In this document: positions 37,461 through 46,431 of the stretch, in pieces | Layout of the letters: every line of letters begins with the position of its first letter | Numbering within the stretch: the stretch's first letter is position 1 | From: Bacteroidales bacterium | GTDB lineage: Bacteria > Bacteroidota > Bacteroidia > Bacteroidales > VadinHA17 | DNA length: 64,000 nt | Direction: 5' to 3' | NCBI GenBank assembly: GCA_009877105.1 | Contig: WXFD01000010.1 | Span: 84,875-148,874 of the forward strand | Notes under the pieces: generated by a model | Seen by the model: only the letters and a program-made list of their open reading frames with translations | Told to the model about the DNA's origin: nothing | Databases searched by the model: none | Position numbers and translations under genes: made by a program

Positions 37461-37467
37461 TTATTAA
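37461..37467. repeat. Target-site duplication, left copy (TTATTAA)
   Basis: TTATTAA directly abuts the left inverted repeat and matches 38517-38523 exactly. Confidence 0.75.
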
Positions 37468-37552
37468 TGCGAATTAAGAGTTGACTTAGAATAAGTTATT
37501 AACATATAAAATACAGATTGTCAATAAATTAAGTGTATAATATCTGATCAAA

Positions 37553-37615
37553 ACCTTGGGAATCAATATATTATGATATAATTCCAAAAAATATCATAAT
37601 TATGATTCCCAAGGT
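37553..37615 (+). promoter_or_regulatory. Hairpin burying the transposase start codon
   Basis: ACCTTGGGAATCA (37553-37565) is the exact complement of 37603-37615, and the inner arms ATTATGATAT (37570-37579) and ATATCATAAT (37591-37600) also pair, giving about 23 bp with a small asymmetric bulge and an 11-nt loop. The transposase ATG is at 37602-37604, inside the 3' arm. Folding in the messenger would hide the ribosome entry region, a known way for IS elements to limit transposase made from outside transcripts. Confidence 0.75.
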
Positions 37616-38510
37616 AAAAGATCTCAAGTTAATCGCTACCCACATGTATATCTGTGATATATATGATTCAAAACTAAGAAGCTCATGTGAGCGTTTCAGT
37701 AACAACTGCAATCCTGATTTTACCAACCAGGAGGTTTTGACAATTTATCTCTACGCAATGAACCTTGAACAACGTTTAAAGATAAAGCAAATACATGAGT
37801 ACGCAAGCGATTATCTTCGTTCCTGGTTCCCATTTTTGCCATCCTACGAAGCATTTGTAATGAGATTAAACCGCTTAAGTGAAGCATTTAAGAATCTCAC
37901 CGGGGCGCTATTGTCGGGGTATTGCCCACGGGATTGTGATTACAGTACTAGTCTGATGGATTCCTTACCCATAATCATCTGTAGTGGGAAACGAGTTCCG
38001 TCGGTAGCCAAAGAGATTACGGATAAAGGATATTGTTCAACAAAGAGCATGTATTATTATGGTTTAAAACTACATGCGCTGGCTTTTCACCGTCCGGATC
38101 AATTGTCTTTCCCGGAAAGCATAGTGATTACACCTGCTTCTGAGAATGATCTGAATGTACATAAGCAAAACGGGTCTGACATACCCAATCGTAGTTTTTA
38201 TGGTGACAAGATTTACCAGAATACCGAACTATTGAAGTATATGGCAAGAACTTGTAATTCCGAAATATTAACACCGGTTAAAGGCGTAAAGGGCCAGCAG
38301 GAGACAACATACCAATGGGGAAAAGCAGCTAATGATCTATACTCCAGGACTGTATCAAGGGTGAGACAACCTATTGAATCATTATTCAACTGGTTCATTG
38401 AGAAAACAGATATTCAAAGGGCGTCTAAAGTGCGATCTACCAAAGGTTTGCTCGTGCATGTCTTTGGAAAAATCGCAGCAGCTTTCATTTACTTAATTTT
38501 TAACTCTTAA
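37602..38510 (+). CDS. IS982-family-like DDE transposase
   Basis: A complete 302-residue transposase. A helical N-terminal region (NPDFTNQEVLTIYLYAMNLEQRLKIKQIHEYASDYLRSWFPFLPSYEAFVMRLNRL) precedes an RNase H-like catalytic domain with D120 (LMDSLPI), D202 (FYGDKIYQN) and E259 (RQPIESLFNWF), consistent with a DDE triad. Length and layout fit the IS982 family (about 290-300 residues); a related IS5-superfamily assignment is less likely but not excluded. It cuts and joins the element's ends. It ends at the right inverted repeat, overlapping it by a few bases. Confidence 0.88.
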   Translation: MIPKVKDLKLIATHMYICDIYDSKLRSSCERFSNNCNPDFTNQEVLTIYLYAMNLEQRLKIKQIHEYASDYLRSWFPFLPSYEAFVMRLNRLSEAFKNLTGALLSGYCPRDCDYSTSLMDSLPIIICSGKRVPSVAKEITDKGYCSTKSMYYYGLKLHALAFHRPDQLSFPESIVITPASENDLNVHKQNGSDIPNRSFYGDKIYQNTELLKYMARTCNSEILTPVKGVKGQQETTYQWGKAANDLYSRTVSRVRQPIESLFNWFIEKTDIQRASKVRSTKGLLVHVFGKIAAAFIYLIFNS

Positions 38511-38516
38511 TTCGCA

Positions 38517-38523
38517 TTATTAA
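38517..38523. repeat. Target-site duplication, right copy (TTATTAA)
   Basis: TTATTAA directly follows the right inverted repeat of the IS element and matches 37461-37467. Confidence 0.75.
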
Positions 38524-38629
38524 GGATATTATCTGATTTGGCCTGTTAATATTGTCTGCAATTACTCCGGATCACATGAAATACAAGAACTTATTCCGGG
38601 GTTCCCGAAAGTTCACCAGGGTCCCTGGT

Positions 38630-39886
38630 TCATGGAATAATCTGTCCTTTCAGTATAACCGTCTCAATCAAATCGCTTCCGAAAGCGTAAGGAAAGAATC
38701 CGTACGAAGGCATTTCCCTGGTAACAAACATATTGGCTGCTTTTCCCATTGCTATCGAGCCATGCGTTTCAGAGAGGCCCATGGCATAGGCAGAATTCAG
38801 GGTAACGGCATTGATCGTTTCCTCGGGCGTCATTTTTAATCTGATACAGGCAAGGGACATGACAAGCTTCATATTGCCGGATGGTGATGATCCGGGATTG
38901 AAATCAGAGGCAAGTGCCAACGGAAGCCCTGCATCGATCATCCTGCGTGCGGGAGGATCAGGAAGACCAAGGAACAGTGCCGATCCGGGAAGAAGCGTGG
39001 GCATTGTTCCCGTACCAAGAAGGGCTTCTATTTCAGCGTCGCCCGTCCTTTCGAGATGATCCACAGAAAGGGCATCATACCTGACACCTGTCTGGACACC
39101 ACCGGAATAATCCAGCTCATTGGCATGTATCTTCGGGATCATACCGTATTTTATCCCGGCCATAAGAATCCTTTCGGTTTCCTCAACCGTGAAGAAACCA
39201 GTATCGCAGAAAACATCGATGTAATCGGCCAGTTCCCCGTAAGCGACCATCGGGATCATTTCATTCACTACAAGATCTATGTAAGCTTCCCTGTCAGACC
39301 TGAATTCATCCGGAAGTGCATGAGCCCCGAGAAAGGTGGATCGGACCTCAATGGGAAAATCGTCCCTTAATCTCCTGATTACCTTCAGCATTTTTATCTC
39401 ATCTTCTGTATTCAAACCATAGCCGCTTTTTATTTCCACGGCTCCGGTACCCTGTCGTATGATCTCCCGTATTCTTTCGGACGATTGTTCATAAAGTTCA
39501 TCTTCGGAAGTGGCGTGCAGCAACCTTGCCGAATTGAGGATCCCGCCGCCACGCCTGGCAATCTCCTCATATGATAAGCCTCTTATTCTGTCGGCAAACT
39601 CCTGTTCACGGCTCCCTGCGTAAACCAGATGAGTATGGGAATCACAAAAGGAAGGAAAAACAAATTTTCCTGAAGCATCAATGGTAATCAATTCACGTCC
39701 GGATTCTTCCGCAACTGCAGGATCCATATCCCGCATCTGTCCGAAATCAGTTATCAGGCCGTCCCTGCAAAATATGTAAGCATCGGGAATTGTGGTCAGC
39801 TCCGACATTTCCTTACCTGCCACCAGGCTGCGCTGAATGGCGCCGGCTCCGACAAGACCCTTGATATTTGTGATCAGAAGTGCCAT
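38630..39886 (-). CDS. hutI: Imidazolonepropionase HutI
   Basis: A 418-residue metal-dependent amidohydrolase of histidine degradation, which opens 4-imidazolone-5-propionate to formimino-glutamate. The metal HxH is in FPSFCDSHTHLVYAGSREQEF. Other family segments are RGGGILNSARLLHATSEDELYEQ, GTGAVEIKSGYGLNTEDEIKML, FLGAHALPDEF, KIHANELDYSGGVQ and ALASDFNPGSSPSGNM. Length is normal. The other hut genes are not adjacent: the IS element lies on one side and an Omp85-type gene on the other. Confidence 0.97.
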   Translation of the reverse strand: MALLITNIKGLVGAGAIQRSLVAGKEMSELTTIPDAYIFCRDGLITDFGQMRDMDPAVAEESGRELITIDASGKFVFPSFCDSHTHLVYAGSREQEFADRIRGLSYEEIARRGGGILNSARLLHATSEDELYEQSSERIREIIRQGTGAVEIKSGYGLNTEDEIKMLKVIRRLRDDFPIEVRSTFLGAHALPDEFRSDREAYIDLVVNEMIPMVAYGELADYIDVFCDTGFFTVEETERILMAGIKYGMIPKIHANELDYSGGVQTGVRYDALSVDHLERTGDAEIEALLGTGTMPTLLPGSALFLGLPDPPARRMIDAGLPLALASDFNPGSSPSGNMKLVMSLACIRLKMTPEETINAVTLNSAYAMGLSETHGSIAMGKAANMFVTREMPSYGFFPYAFGSDLIETVILKGQIIP

Positions 39887-40040
39887 GCTGATATAAAATC
39901 ATTTATCAGTTCCCCAAGTTAGCAAATATTGAAAAAGTATCCGGAATTTCCATCATAACAGGGTTATGATTTGATTGAAATGGCAGCTGCTAGTCTCCCC
40001 GTACAGGGAGCCTGAGCGTAAAATAAAATTTCTGCATGTT

Positions 40041-40055
40041 TGTATATGATATACA
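40041..40055. promoter_or_regulatory. Palindrome TGTATATGATATACA, possible operator
   Basis: Seven-base arms TGTATAT and ATATACA flank a single central G, 53 nt before the Omp85-type gene. It has the form of a dimeric regulator site, but no regulator gene is adjacent. Confidence 0.4.
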
Positions 40056-40107
40056 TGCGGTTTTCATTTTTCTTTATCTTTAACCCTGTTAACCAAACCT
40101 GTATACC

Positions 40108-41457
40108 ATGAAAAATATCTTTTCCCTGTTGCTTTGTCTTTTAACTGTATTTTCACTTTCAGGCCAGGAGAAGAAAGTTAAAACCGGCTGGAAGTTTGGG
40201 GGCGCCCTACCGGCAGTTACTTTCGATTCGAACCTCGGATTCCAGTATGGTGCTCTTTTTGAATTCTTCAATTATGGTGATCCGAGCGTGTATCCGAAGT
40301 ATTATGATCATACCTATACCGAGGTTTCCAGATTTACCAAAGGCAGCGGCATTTACAGGTTTATGTTCGAGACAAACCATCTTATCCCGGGTGTGGAATG
40401 GATGAGCGATCTCAGTTACCTGACCGATCAGGCAAATCATTTTTACGGTTTCAACGGCTATGTGTCGGTATTTAACAAAGACTGGATGGATACTGAATCA
40501 TCCGCCTACAGGAGTGCCATGTTTTACCGTTTCAGCAGGAACCAGTTCCGCTTCAAGAATGACTTCGTAGGGAAGCTTTCAGGCGATCATCTTAAGTGGA
40601 GTGCAGGGTTTGCATTGAACAACTTCAGGGTGGGTTCGGTGGATATTGATAAGCTCAATAAGGGGAAAAAAGAAGATAAAAAGCTTCCGCCGCTTTCAGA
40701 AGAGCCCGGACTTTTTGAACTTTACCGAGATTCTCTCGGCATAATAAATGCAAATGAGGCTGACGGCGGCTGGGTTAACACCATAAAGGCAGGCCTGGTG
40801 TGGGACAGCAGGGATAACAGACCGAATCCGATGAGAGGTATATGGACTGAAATGGGAATTGAAATATCGCCCGGATTCCTTGGAAACGACTGGGGATTCT
40901 CAAAATTCTATATAACACACCGGCAATATTTTACACTTGTGGAAAATGATCTGGCACTTGCCCTGAGGTTAGGATATCAGACAACGCTTTCCGGAAAAGT
41001 CCCCTTCTTTTACCAGTCGCAGGTTATTACCTACAGACTGACAGGCTATTCGAGCGAGGGATTGGGAGGGACCAGCACCATGAGGGGAATTCTAAACAAC
41101 AGGATAGTGGGTGATGCATTTGTGCTGGGCAATGTTGAGCTCCGCTGGAAACCGGTCTACTTCAAATTCCTGAAACAAGATTGGTACCTTGGTGTGAACC
41201 TGTTCTATGACCTCGGAATGATCACGAAGGAAATCTCCTTGCCCGACGACCTTCAAAGCACGTTCAGCACAAAAATGACAGATTACACTTTCTCTGATTT
41301 CTTCAGGCCCGGTCAGGAAAAGATCCATCAGTGTGCAGGTATCAGCATAATGCCGGTGATGAATCAGAATTTCGTGATTGCAGTCGATATCGGGAAGGCA
41401 TTCAACTCACAGGACGGGAACATTGGATTTGCAATAGGATTGAATTACCTGTTTTAG
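40108..41457 (+). CDS. Omp85/BamA-family outer-membrane beta-barrel protein
   Basis: A 449-residue protein with a signal peptide (MKNIFSLLLCLLTVFSLSGQ) and a C-terminal surface-antigen (D15) type barrel. Barrel landmarks are AGLVWDSRDNRPNPMRGIWTEMGIEISP, a typical first-strand and turn motif of the family, LGGTSTMRGILNNRIVGDAFVLGNVELRWKP, in which the MRG resembles the conserved L6 VRGF/Y motif, and a final strand ending in FAIGLNYLF. No POTRA domains are visible, so it is a short Omp85 member rather than BamA itself. Role unknown; possibly small-molecule or lipid passage. Confidence 0.8.
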   Translation: MKNIFSLLLCLLTVFSLSGQEKKVKTGWKFGGALPAVTFDSNLGFQYGALFEFFNYGDPSVYPKYYDHTYTEVSRFTKGSGIYRFMFETNHLIPGVEWMSDLSYLTDQANHFYGFNGYVSVFNKDWMDTESSAYRSAMFYRFSRNQFRFKNDFVGKLSGDHLKWSAGFALNNFRVGSVDIDKLNKGKKEDKKLPPLSEEPGLFELYRDSLGIINANEADGGWVNTIKAGLVWDSRDNRPNPMRGIWTEMGIEISPGFLGNDWGFSKFYITHRQYFTLVENDLALALRLGYQTTLSGKVPFFYQSQVITYRLTGYSSEGLGGTSTMRGILNNRIVGDAFVLGNVELRWKPVYFKFLKQDWYLGVNLFYDLGMITKEISLPDDLQSTFSTKMTDYTFSDFFRPGQEKIHQCAGISIMPVMNQNFVIAVDIGKAFNSQDGNIGFAIGLNYLF

Positions 41458-41594
41458 CATCAGTTGCAATTATTCACTGAATAACCCGGGCAGCACAGTA
41501 ACACCCGGGGCATGCACCTGACATCACAAAAACCATTTAACCTGGGACATCCCTCACCAGGGGCAGCAGGACAGTATTATGGATTGCGTGCCCC

Positions 41595-42866
41595 CTAGAA
41601 TCCTTTCAGCATAAAACCCATGGCCACCCCGAGGTAATTACCGATTATCCATCCGATAACTCCTACTGTTATTCCGGTAACAATAACATCCTTGTTCTTC
41701 AGCGCAGCGGCGATTACGGGCACAAACGGCGGTGAATATATGAAGGCAGTGGTTGTGATGAGATAATCATCTGCGTTAACCCGGAAAATTTTGGACAGCA
41801 GGAGGTGAAGAAGCAGTGAGCCGAAATAGGCGTACATTACATAAGCGAACAGTCCGAGAAAGCCAATGCTGAATATTGTTTTCAGATCGGCCATCGATGC
41901 AAAGGCAAAGGAAAACACAAGGATGAAATACATACCAAGCTGGAATGTTTTTTCAATCCTGTTGATCGATGGTATCAGTGAAGCCAGGATACCGAGGGAG
42001 GTTATCAGCAGGATAGCTGCGGGCTGGAATGCTGTTTTCGGCAGGAGCATTGCCGTTCCGGCGGAAACAACGGAGATCAGCGCGGATATTCCAAGTGCCT
42101 TCAGCAAGGGGAGCAATCTTTCCTTGTTAAGCAGGCCCGAAAAATCATCAAAACTCTGTGCCTCGGCAACAGCTTTTTCCGTATCTGTAACTTCGCCGGT
42201 ATGCCTGAAAGGAGGAAGGATGGCCCTGAAAACCCGTGGACCGGCCGTAATGAAAAAAAAGATTGTAACTGCACCGATTATGATATCATAAGTGTTTGTA
42301 ATAAGGAAAAGACTTGGATCCACATCGAGTGCATAGCTGAGGGAAGCCATGTTTGGTGTCCCTCCTGTATAGACCCCGATAAGCATGCCGGCAACTTTCC
42401 AGCTCTCGGGAACCATATCCCTGAACATGAAGAATCCGGAGACTATAATAACAATTATTGAAATGAGGGCGAGTATCATGCTTACAAAGCCCGTTTTTGC
42501 ATATCTGATCCATTTCCTGATATTAAGTGAAAATAACAGCAGGGGAAAAGCCAGTGGTATTGCAATTGTTGTAAGCAGATCCTGGGTTCTCCTTATGGAA
42601 TTCACAAAAACATCATTCTCAGTGATTGTTCCCGAGGCAAGAAGTGATTCCAATCTTGCATCTGGCAGGGCAGTGGCTCCGCGAAGTTCAAGATAATAGC
42701 CTTCGCTGCCTGAGGGAAGGATCCCTGATGTTCCCAGGAGCAAACCAAATGCATATGCCAACACTATTGAACCAAGTTTTTTCAGAATTGTCCAACGTTT
42801 GCACATGTAAATTATAAGAATGGGAAAAGTGAAGTACACTATGATAAGAATGATAAGTTTTATCAT
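41595..42866 (-). CDS. DUF819 family multi-pass membrane protein
   Basis: About 423 residues with ten or more hydrophobic segments. The start is the ATG at 42866 (MIKLIILIIVYFTFPILIIYMCKRWT), which begins at the first helix; an ORF running to 42920 adds 18 hydrophilic residues. DUF819 features are the LAYAFGLLLGTSGILP segment, the GVYTGGTPNMASLSYALDVD motif and the C-terminal YSPPFVPVIAAALKNKDVIVTGITVGVIGWIIGNYLGVAMGF. The family is thought to be a secondary transporter, with no agreed substrate. It is convergent with the Omp85-type gene. Confidence 0.9.
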   Translation of the reverse strand: MIKLIILIIVYFTFPILIIYMCKRWTILKKLGSIVLAYAFGLLLGTSGILPSGSEGYYLELRGATALPDARLESLLASGTITENDVFVNSIRRTQDLLTTIAIPLAFPLLLFSLNIRKWIRYAKTGFVSMILALISIIVIIVSGFFMFRDMVPESWKVAGMLIGVYTGGTPNMASLSYALDVDPSLFLITNTYDIIIGAVTIFFFITAGPRVFRAILPPFRHTGEVTDTEKAVAEAQSFDDFSGLLNKERLLPLLKALGISALISVVSAGTAMLLPKTAFQPAAILLITSLGILASLIPSINRIEKTFQLGMYFILVFSFAFASMADLKTIFSIGFLGLFAYVMYAYFGSLLLHLLLSKIFRVNADDYLITTTAFIYSPPFVPVIAAALKNKDVIVTGITVGVIGWIIGNYLGVAMGFMLKGF

Positions 42867-42950
42867 ACGACAGGTTTTAGGTATTCCCAAATATAGAAAA
42901 AGCGGTTCACAATAATGCAAACCGCCTGGAAAATAGGTATTTATACTTAT

Positions 42951-43793
42951 TTACTTGTCTGCACAGTCACATTCCTCAAAGCTCTTGTTATACTGTTCGA
43001 TGGCTTTGAGGCTCATTCCCATGCTTGAAAATCCGCCGTCGTGATAAAGATTCTGCATGGTAACCTTGCGGGTAAGATCGGAGAAGAGGGCGATGCAGTA
43101 ATCGGCACATTCCTCTGCCGTGGCATTGCCAAGGGGTGACATTCTTTCCGAGAAGTCAACCAGCGACTCGAATCCGTGAATTCCGCTTCCGGCAGTTGTG
43201 GGAGTTGGAGACTGGGATATTGTGTTTATCCGCACCTTCCTGTCGCGTCCGTAAATATACCCGAACGATCTGGCAATTGATTCCAGGAGGGCCTTGGCGT
43301 CGCCCATGTCGTTATAGCCGGTGAGGGTCCGCTGTGCCGCAACGTAGGAAAGGGCAACCACTGAACCCCATTCATTGAGTGCATCGTATTTATAGGCTGT
43401 CTGCAGTATCCTGTGAAAGCTGAGTGCTGAAATGTCAAGGGTCTTCAGCATGTTCTCATAATTGGTCTGTTCGTATGGTATGGCTTTCCGCACATTTGGC
43501 GACATGCCTATCGAATGAAGGATAAAATCAAACTTACCCCCGAAGTGCCTCATACTCTCGGAAATAAGGTTATCAATATCCGTCATGCTTGTGGCATCTG
43601 CCGTTATTACCCTGGCATCAGTGACTGAAGCCAGTTCATGAATTGTACCCATCCGCACCGCAACAGGAGAATTGGTAATTATCAGCTCCGCACCATGTTT
43701 ACGGGCTTTGAGGGCAACCTGCCATGCGATGGATTTTTCATTCAGGGCACCGAATATCACACCTTTTTTACCCTTTAAAAGACCTTCATTCAT
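42951..43793 (-). CDS. fabI: Enoyl-[acyl-carrier-protein] reductase FabI
   Basis: A 280-residue SDR-superfamily enzyme that performs the last reduction of each fatty-acid elongation cycle with NADH. Features are GVIFGALNEKSIAWQVALKA at the cofactor site, FILHSIGMSPN, and the FabI catalytic Tyr-x6-Lys region in VALSYVAAQRTLTGYNDMGDAKALLES. It ends a minus-strand operon, 28 nt after recN. Confidence 0.96.
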   Translation of the reverse strand: MNEGLLKGKKGVIFGALNEKSIAWQVALKARKHGAELIITNSPVAVRMGTIHELASVTDARVITADATSMTDIDNLISESMRHFGGKFDFILHSIGMSPNVRKAIPYEQTNYENMLKTLDISALSFHRILQTAYKYDALNEWGSVVALSYVAAQRTLTGYNDMGDAKALLESIARSFGYIYGRDRKVRINTISQSPTPTTAGSGIHGFESLVDFSERMSPLGNATAEECADYCIALFSDLTRKVTMQNLYHDGGFSSMGMSLKAIEQYNKSFEECDCADK

Positions 43794-43821
43794 TTCAAGC
43801 GATCATTTACAATACCAAATG

Positions 43822-45489
43822 TTACTTATTCTTTCCTGCACTTATCAGCTCCCTCGCGTTTCTTAAGGCTGTTTCCGTCACCTCGCTACCGCTCAGTAAC
43901 CTTGCAACTTCCAGGATTCGTTCTTCACCTGATAACAATTTAATGCGTGTAATTGTTGAATCACCCTCGTCAGTTTTATAAATATGAAAATGCCTGCCTC
44001 CCCTTGAAGCAATCTGCGGAAGGTGGGTGATATTTACCACCTGCATGTAATTCCCCATGCCGGTAAGGATCTGGCCCACCTTGTCTGCAACCTCCCCCGA
44101 AACCCCCGAATCAATCTCGTCGAATATAATGGTGGGCAGGCTGCTGCTCCGGGTCATCAGTGATTTAAGGCTCAGCATGACCCTGGAAAGTTCTCCTCCA
44201 GAAGCGATTCGGGCTATGTCTTCAGGTTCAGTATTCCGGTTTGCTGAAAACATGAAATCAGCGCTATCCCTTCCCGAGGAAATAAAATCATCGAGCTGCT
44301 TAACTGATATTTTAAACCGGGCATTCGGCATGCCAAGCTGTTTCAGCATATCCGTCATACGGGTTTCGATAAGCGGGAGAGCCGATCTTCGCCTTTCAGA
44401 TAATTCGTCGGCAAGGGAGGTCAGCTCATTACGGGTTACGGCCAGTTCTTTTTCAATCTCACCCAGTCTTTCATCGGTTGTTGCAACAGAACTGACCGTT
44501 CTCTCAATCTGTTCTTTCCTGTCAATCAGTTCGTCAGCGTCTTTAACCCTGTGTTTCTGCATGAGGGAATACAGATGATCGAGCCTGTCATTCACGGTTT
44601 TAAGCTTTTCCGGATCCGCTTCTATGCCAGCTGCAAGCTTTTCGATTTCGCCTGACAGGTCGTCCAGCTCAATAAAAGCAGAATCAATCCTTGAAACAAG
44701 ACTCTCTCCTTCCGGAATGAACGATCTTATCCGGGAGATAAGGTTTCTTGCCTCCCTGAGCTTTGATAGGATCGGGCCGTCTTCGCCCGAAAAAAGGCCG
44801 GAAGCGCCTGACAGTGCCGAAACAATATCTTCTGCATGGGTCAGCAGTTCCTGCTCTTTCTCAAGTTCGGCCTGTTCCCCTCTTTTCAACCGTGCCTGCT
44901 CCAGCTGTGAAAGCTGGAACCTGTAATACTCAACATCGGATTTGTTCTTTTCCGATTCTTCCGCCAGTTCATGATACTCCCTGGCCAGCTTCCGGTACGA
45001 GTTAAAAACACGGCTGTAGTTGTCCTTCAAGGTGTCAAGTGAAGCAAAAGCATCAATTATGCCCAGCTGGAAGCTGTTGTTCCTGAGCATTAGTGTCTGG
45101 TGCTGGGAATGAATATCAATGAGCCTGTCCCCAAGCTCCCTCATCACCCCCAGGTTAACAGGTGTATCGTTTATGAAAGCTCTTGATTTACCTGATGGAC
45201 TTATTTCCCTTCTCAGAATGGCAACCGTATCATAATCCAGATCCTGAGAGGTGAAAAACTCTTCAAGATCATAGCCGTCAATCTTGAAGGTGCCTTCCAC
45301 CACGCATTTTTCCTTCATGTCGAGGAGCACGGATGTATCAGCCCTTGAACCAAGGATCAGTGACAGTGCGCCCAGTAGAATTGATTTCCCGGCACCCGTT
45401 TCACCGGTAATAATTGTAAGACCTTTATCAAGAGAAAGGTCGAGCTCCCTGATAAGCACATAATTGTTAACGGAAAGTCTTACAAGCAT
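43822..45489 (-). CDS. recN: DNA repair protein RecN
   Basis: A 555-residue SMC-like ATPase that acts in double-strand break repair. The N-terminus has the Walker A GETGAGKSILLGALSLILGSRAD. Two long coiled-coil regions follow (about residues 150-220 and 260-360). The C-terminal part has the signature RIASGGELSRVMLSLKSLM and Walker B PTIIFDEIDSGVSGEVADKVG. It begins 9 nt after the DUF4835 gene. Confidence 0.97.
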   Translation of the reverse strand: MLVRLSVNNYVLIRELDLSLDKGLTIITGETGAGKSILLGALSLILGSRADTSVLLDMKEKCVVEGTFKIDGYDLEEFFTSQDLDYDTVAILRREISPSGKSRAFINDTPVNLGVMRELGDRLIDIHSQHQTLMLRNNSFQLGIIDAFASLDTLKDNYSRVFNSYRKLAREYHELAEESEKNKSDVEYYRFQLSQLEQARLKRGEQAELEKEQELLTHAEDIVSALSGASGLFSGEDGPILSKLREARNLISRIRSFIPEGESLVSRIDSAFIELDDLSGEIEKLAAGIEADPEKLKTVNDRLDHLYSLMQKHRVKDADELIDRKEQIERTVSSVATTDERLGEIEKELAVTRNELTSLADELSERRRSALPLIETRMTDMLKQLGMPNARFKISVKQLDDFISSGRDSADFMFSANRNTEPEDIARIASGGELSRVMLSLKSLMTRSSSLPTIIFDEIDSGVSGEVADKVGQILTGMGNYMQVVNITHLPQIASRGGRHFHIYKTDEGDSTITRIKLLSGEERILEVARLLSGSEVTETALRNARELISAGKNK

Positions 45490-45498
45490 AACCTTCTC

Positions 45499-46431
45499 TT
45501 AGGGTTGGTTTGCAGCGAGGATCTTCTGATATTTTGTCTTATTGCCCGGATCGATTTCGTTAAGTATTTCGACAACCCGGGCTTTTTCCTCGGGAAAAGC
45601 ACTGGAGAAAATATTCACCAGCTCATCTGATTTGGATTCCAGAATAATCTGGATCAGGTACATATAAGGGTCGGGTCTGTTTCTGTACACTCCCTGGAGA
45701 TGCCTGAGGCTTTCAACAATGTTTGTCCGGGCTTCAGGCATGCTTGATTCCATCCGGTCAAGGCCGTTCCTGTCATAATCATAGATAAATCTCCTCACAC
45801 CTTTGTATTCATCGTCAAGAAGGTTCTTAATGAGCCAGTACCTGTTCCTGTTCCTTGACCCGTCGTATGGTTTCCAACCCGGTTCAGAGGCATTCTGGGC
45901 ATTGGTCACGATCTTTTCGGCGATCCTGTAAAATTCTGTGCCTCCGTCCGGGGAAAAGGAATCATAATCAATTCCGAGGATGACATATGCATAATAGGCA
46001 AGCACGGAAACCAGGCTTGACCTGTATGAATTAGGGTCGAACTCGAGAGGCTGGAACTCGACATACCTGAACTGGAAATTGTTGTCCACGAAATTCAGCA
46101 TTGTCGAATTGTAGGTGGTATTGAACACGGGCCGGCGCAACTGGATCTGGATGGTACCCCTGAATTCATCAGCTGACAACTGTTCAGTGAGATTTATCAG
46201 CATATTGCAGTCGATCCTCTCGGCATAACTGAAAACATTGTTGGTCCATACCGAATTGTTCATGAACTCGTAGATGTCGCGCTGCATGGTCTCAAAGACC
46301 TGGCGGTTCGAGCCCTGTATTTTCTGAGCCGAGATCTGAACATTGCAATTCAATTCCTGGCTGAGGAGTTGCCCCCGGCAACTTATCAGGCCCATGGCAA
46401 GAAACAGGCCTTTCAGTAAATAATATCTCAT
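45499..46431 (-). CDS. DUF4835 family secreted protein
   Basis: A 310-residue protein with a signal peptide, found in Bacteroidota beside coaBC and recN. The N-terminal mature region (ELNCNVQISAQKIQGSNRQVFETMQRDIYEFMNNSVWTNNVF) is the family's recognisable opening. The ATG overlaps the coaBC TGA as ATGA. The molecular role is not established; it may work at the cell envelope. Confidence 0.9.
   Translation of the reverse strand: MRYYLLKGLFLAMGLISCRGQLLSQELNCNVQISAQKIQGSNRQVFETMQRDIYEFMNNSVWTNNVFSYAERIDCNMLINLTEQLSADEFRGTIQIQLRRPVFNTTYNSTMLNFVDNNFQFRYVEFQPLEFDPNSYRSSLVSVLAYYAYVILGIDYDSFSPDGGTEFYRIAEKIVTNAQNASEPGWKPYDGSRNRNRYWLIKNLLDDEYKGVRRFIYDYDRNGLDRMESSMPEARTNIVESLRHLQGVYRNRPDPYMYLIQIILESKSDELVNIFSSAFPEEKARVVEILNEIDPGNKTKYQKILAANQP

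Larger units (their letters stand above)
37468..38516 (+). mobile_element. IS982-like insertion sequence with intact transposase and 7-bp target duplication
   Basis: A 1,049-bp element bounded by perfect 15-bp terminal inverted repeats, TGCGAATTAAGAGTT at 37468-37482 and its complement at 38502-38516. The flanks are identical: TTATTAA at 37461-37467 and again at 38517-38523. The repeats could be extended by three bases outward, so the exact boundary has a small ambiguity; I chose the limits that give the longest perfect target duplication. One complete transposase gene fills most of it. The intact ends, gene and duplication suggest recent movement. Confidence 0.88.

Noticed and set aside
41458..41594. 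GC-rich inverted repeat (CCGGG / CCCGG) between the Omp85 and DUF819 genes as a terminator
   Set aside because: The stem is short, the loop is about 15 nt and no T-run follows on either strand.
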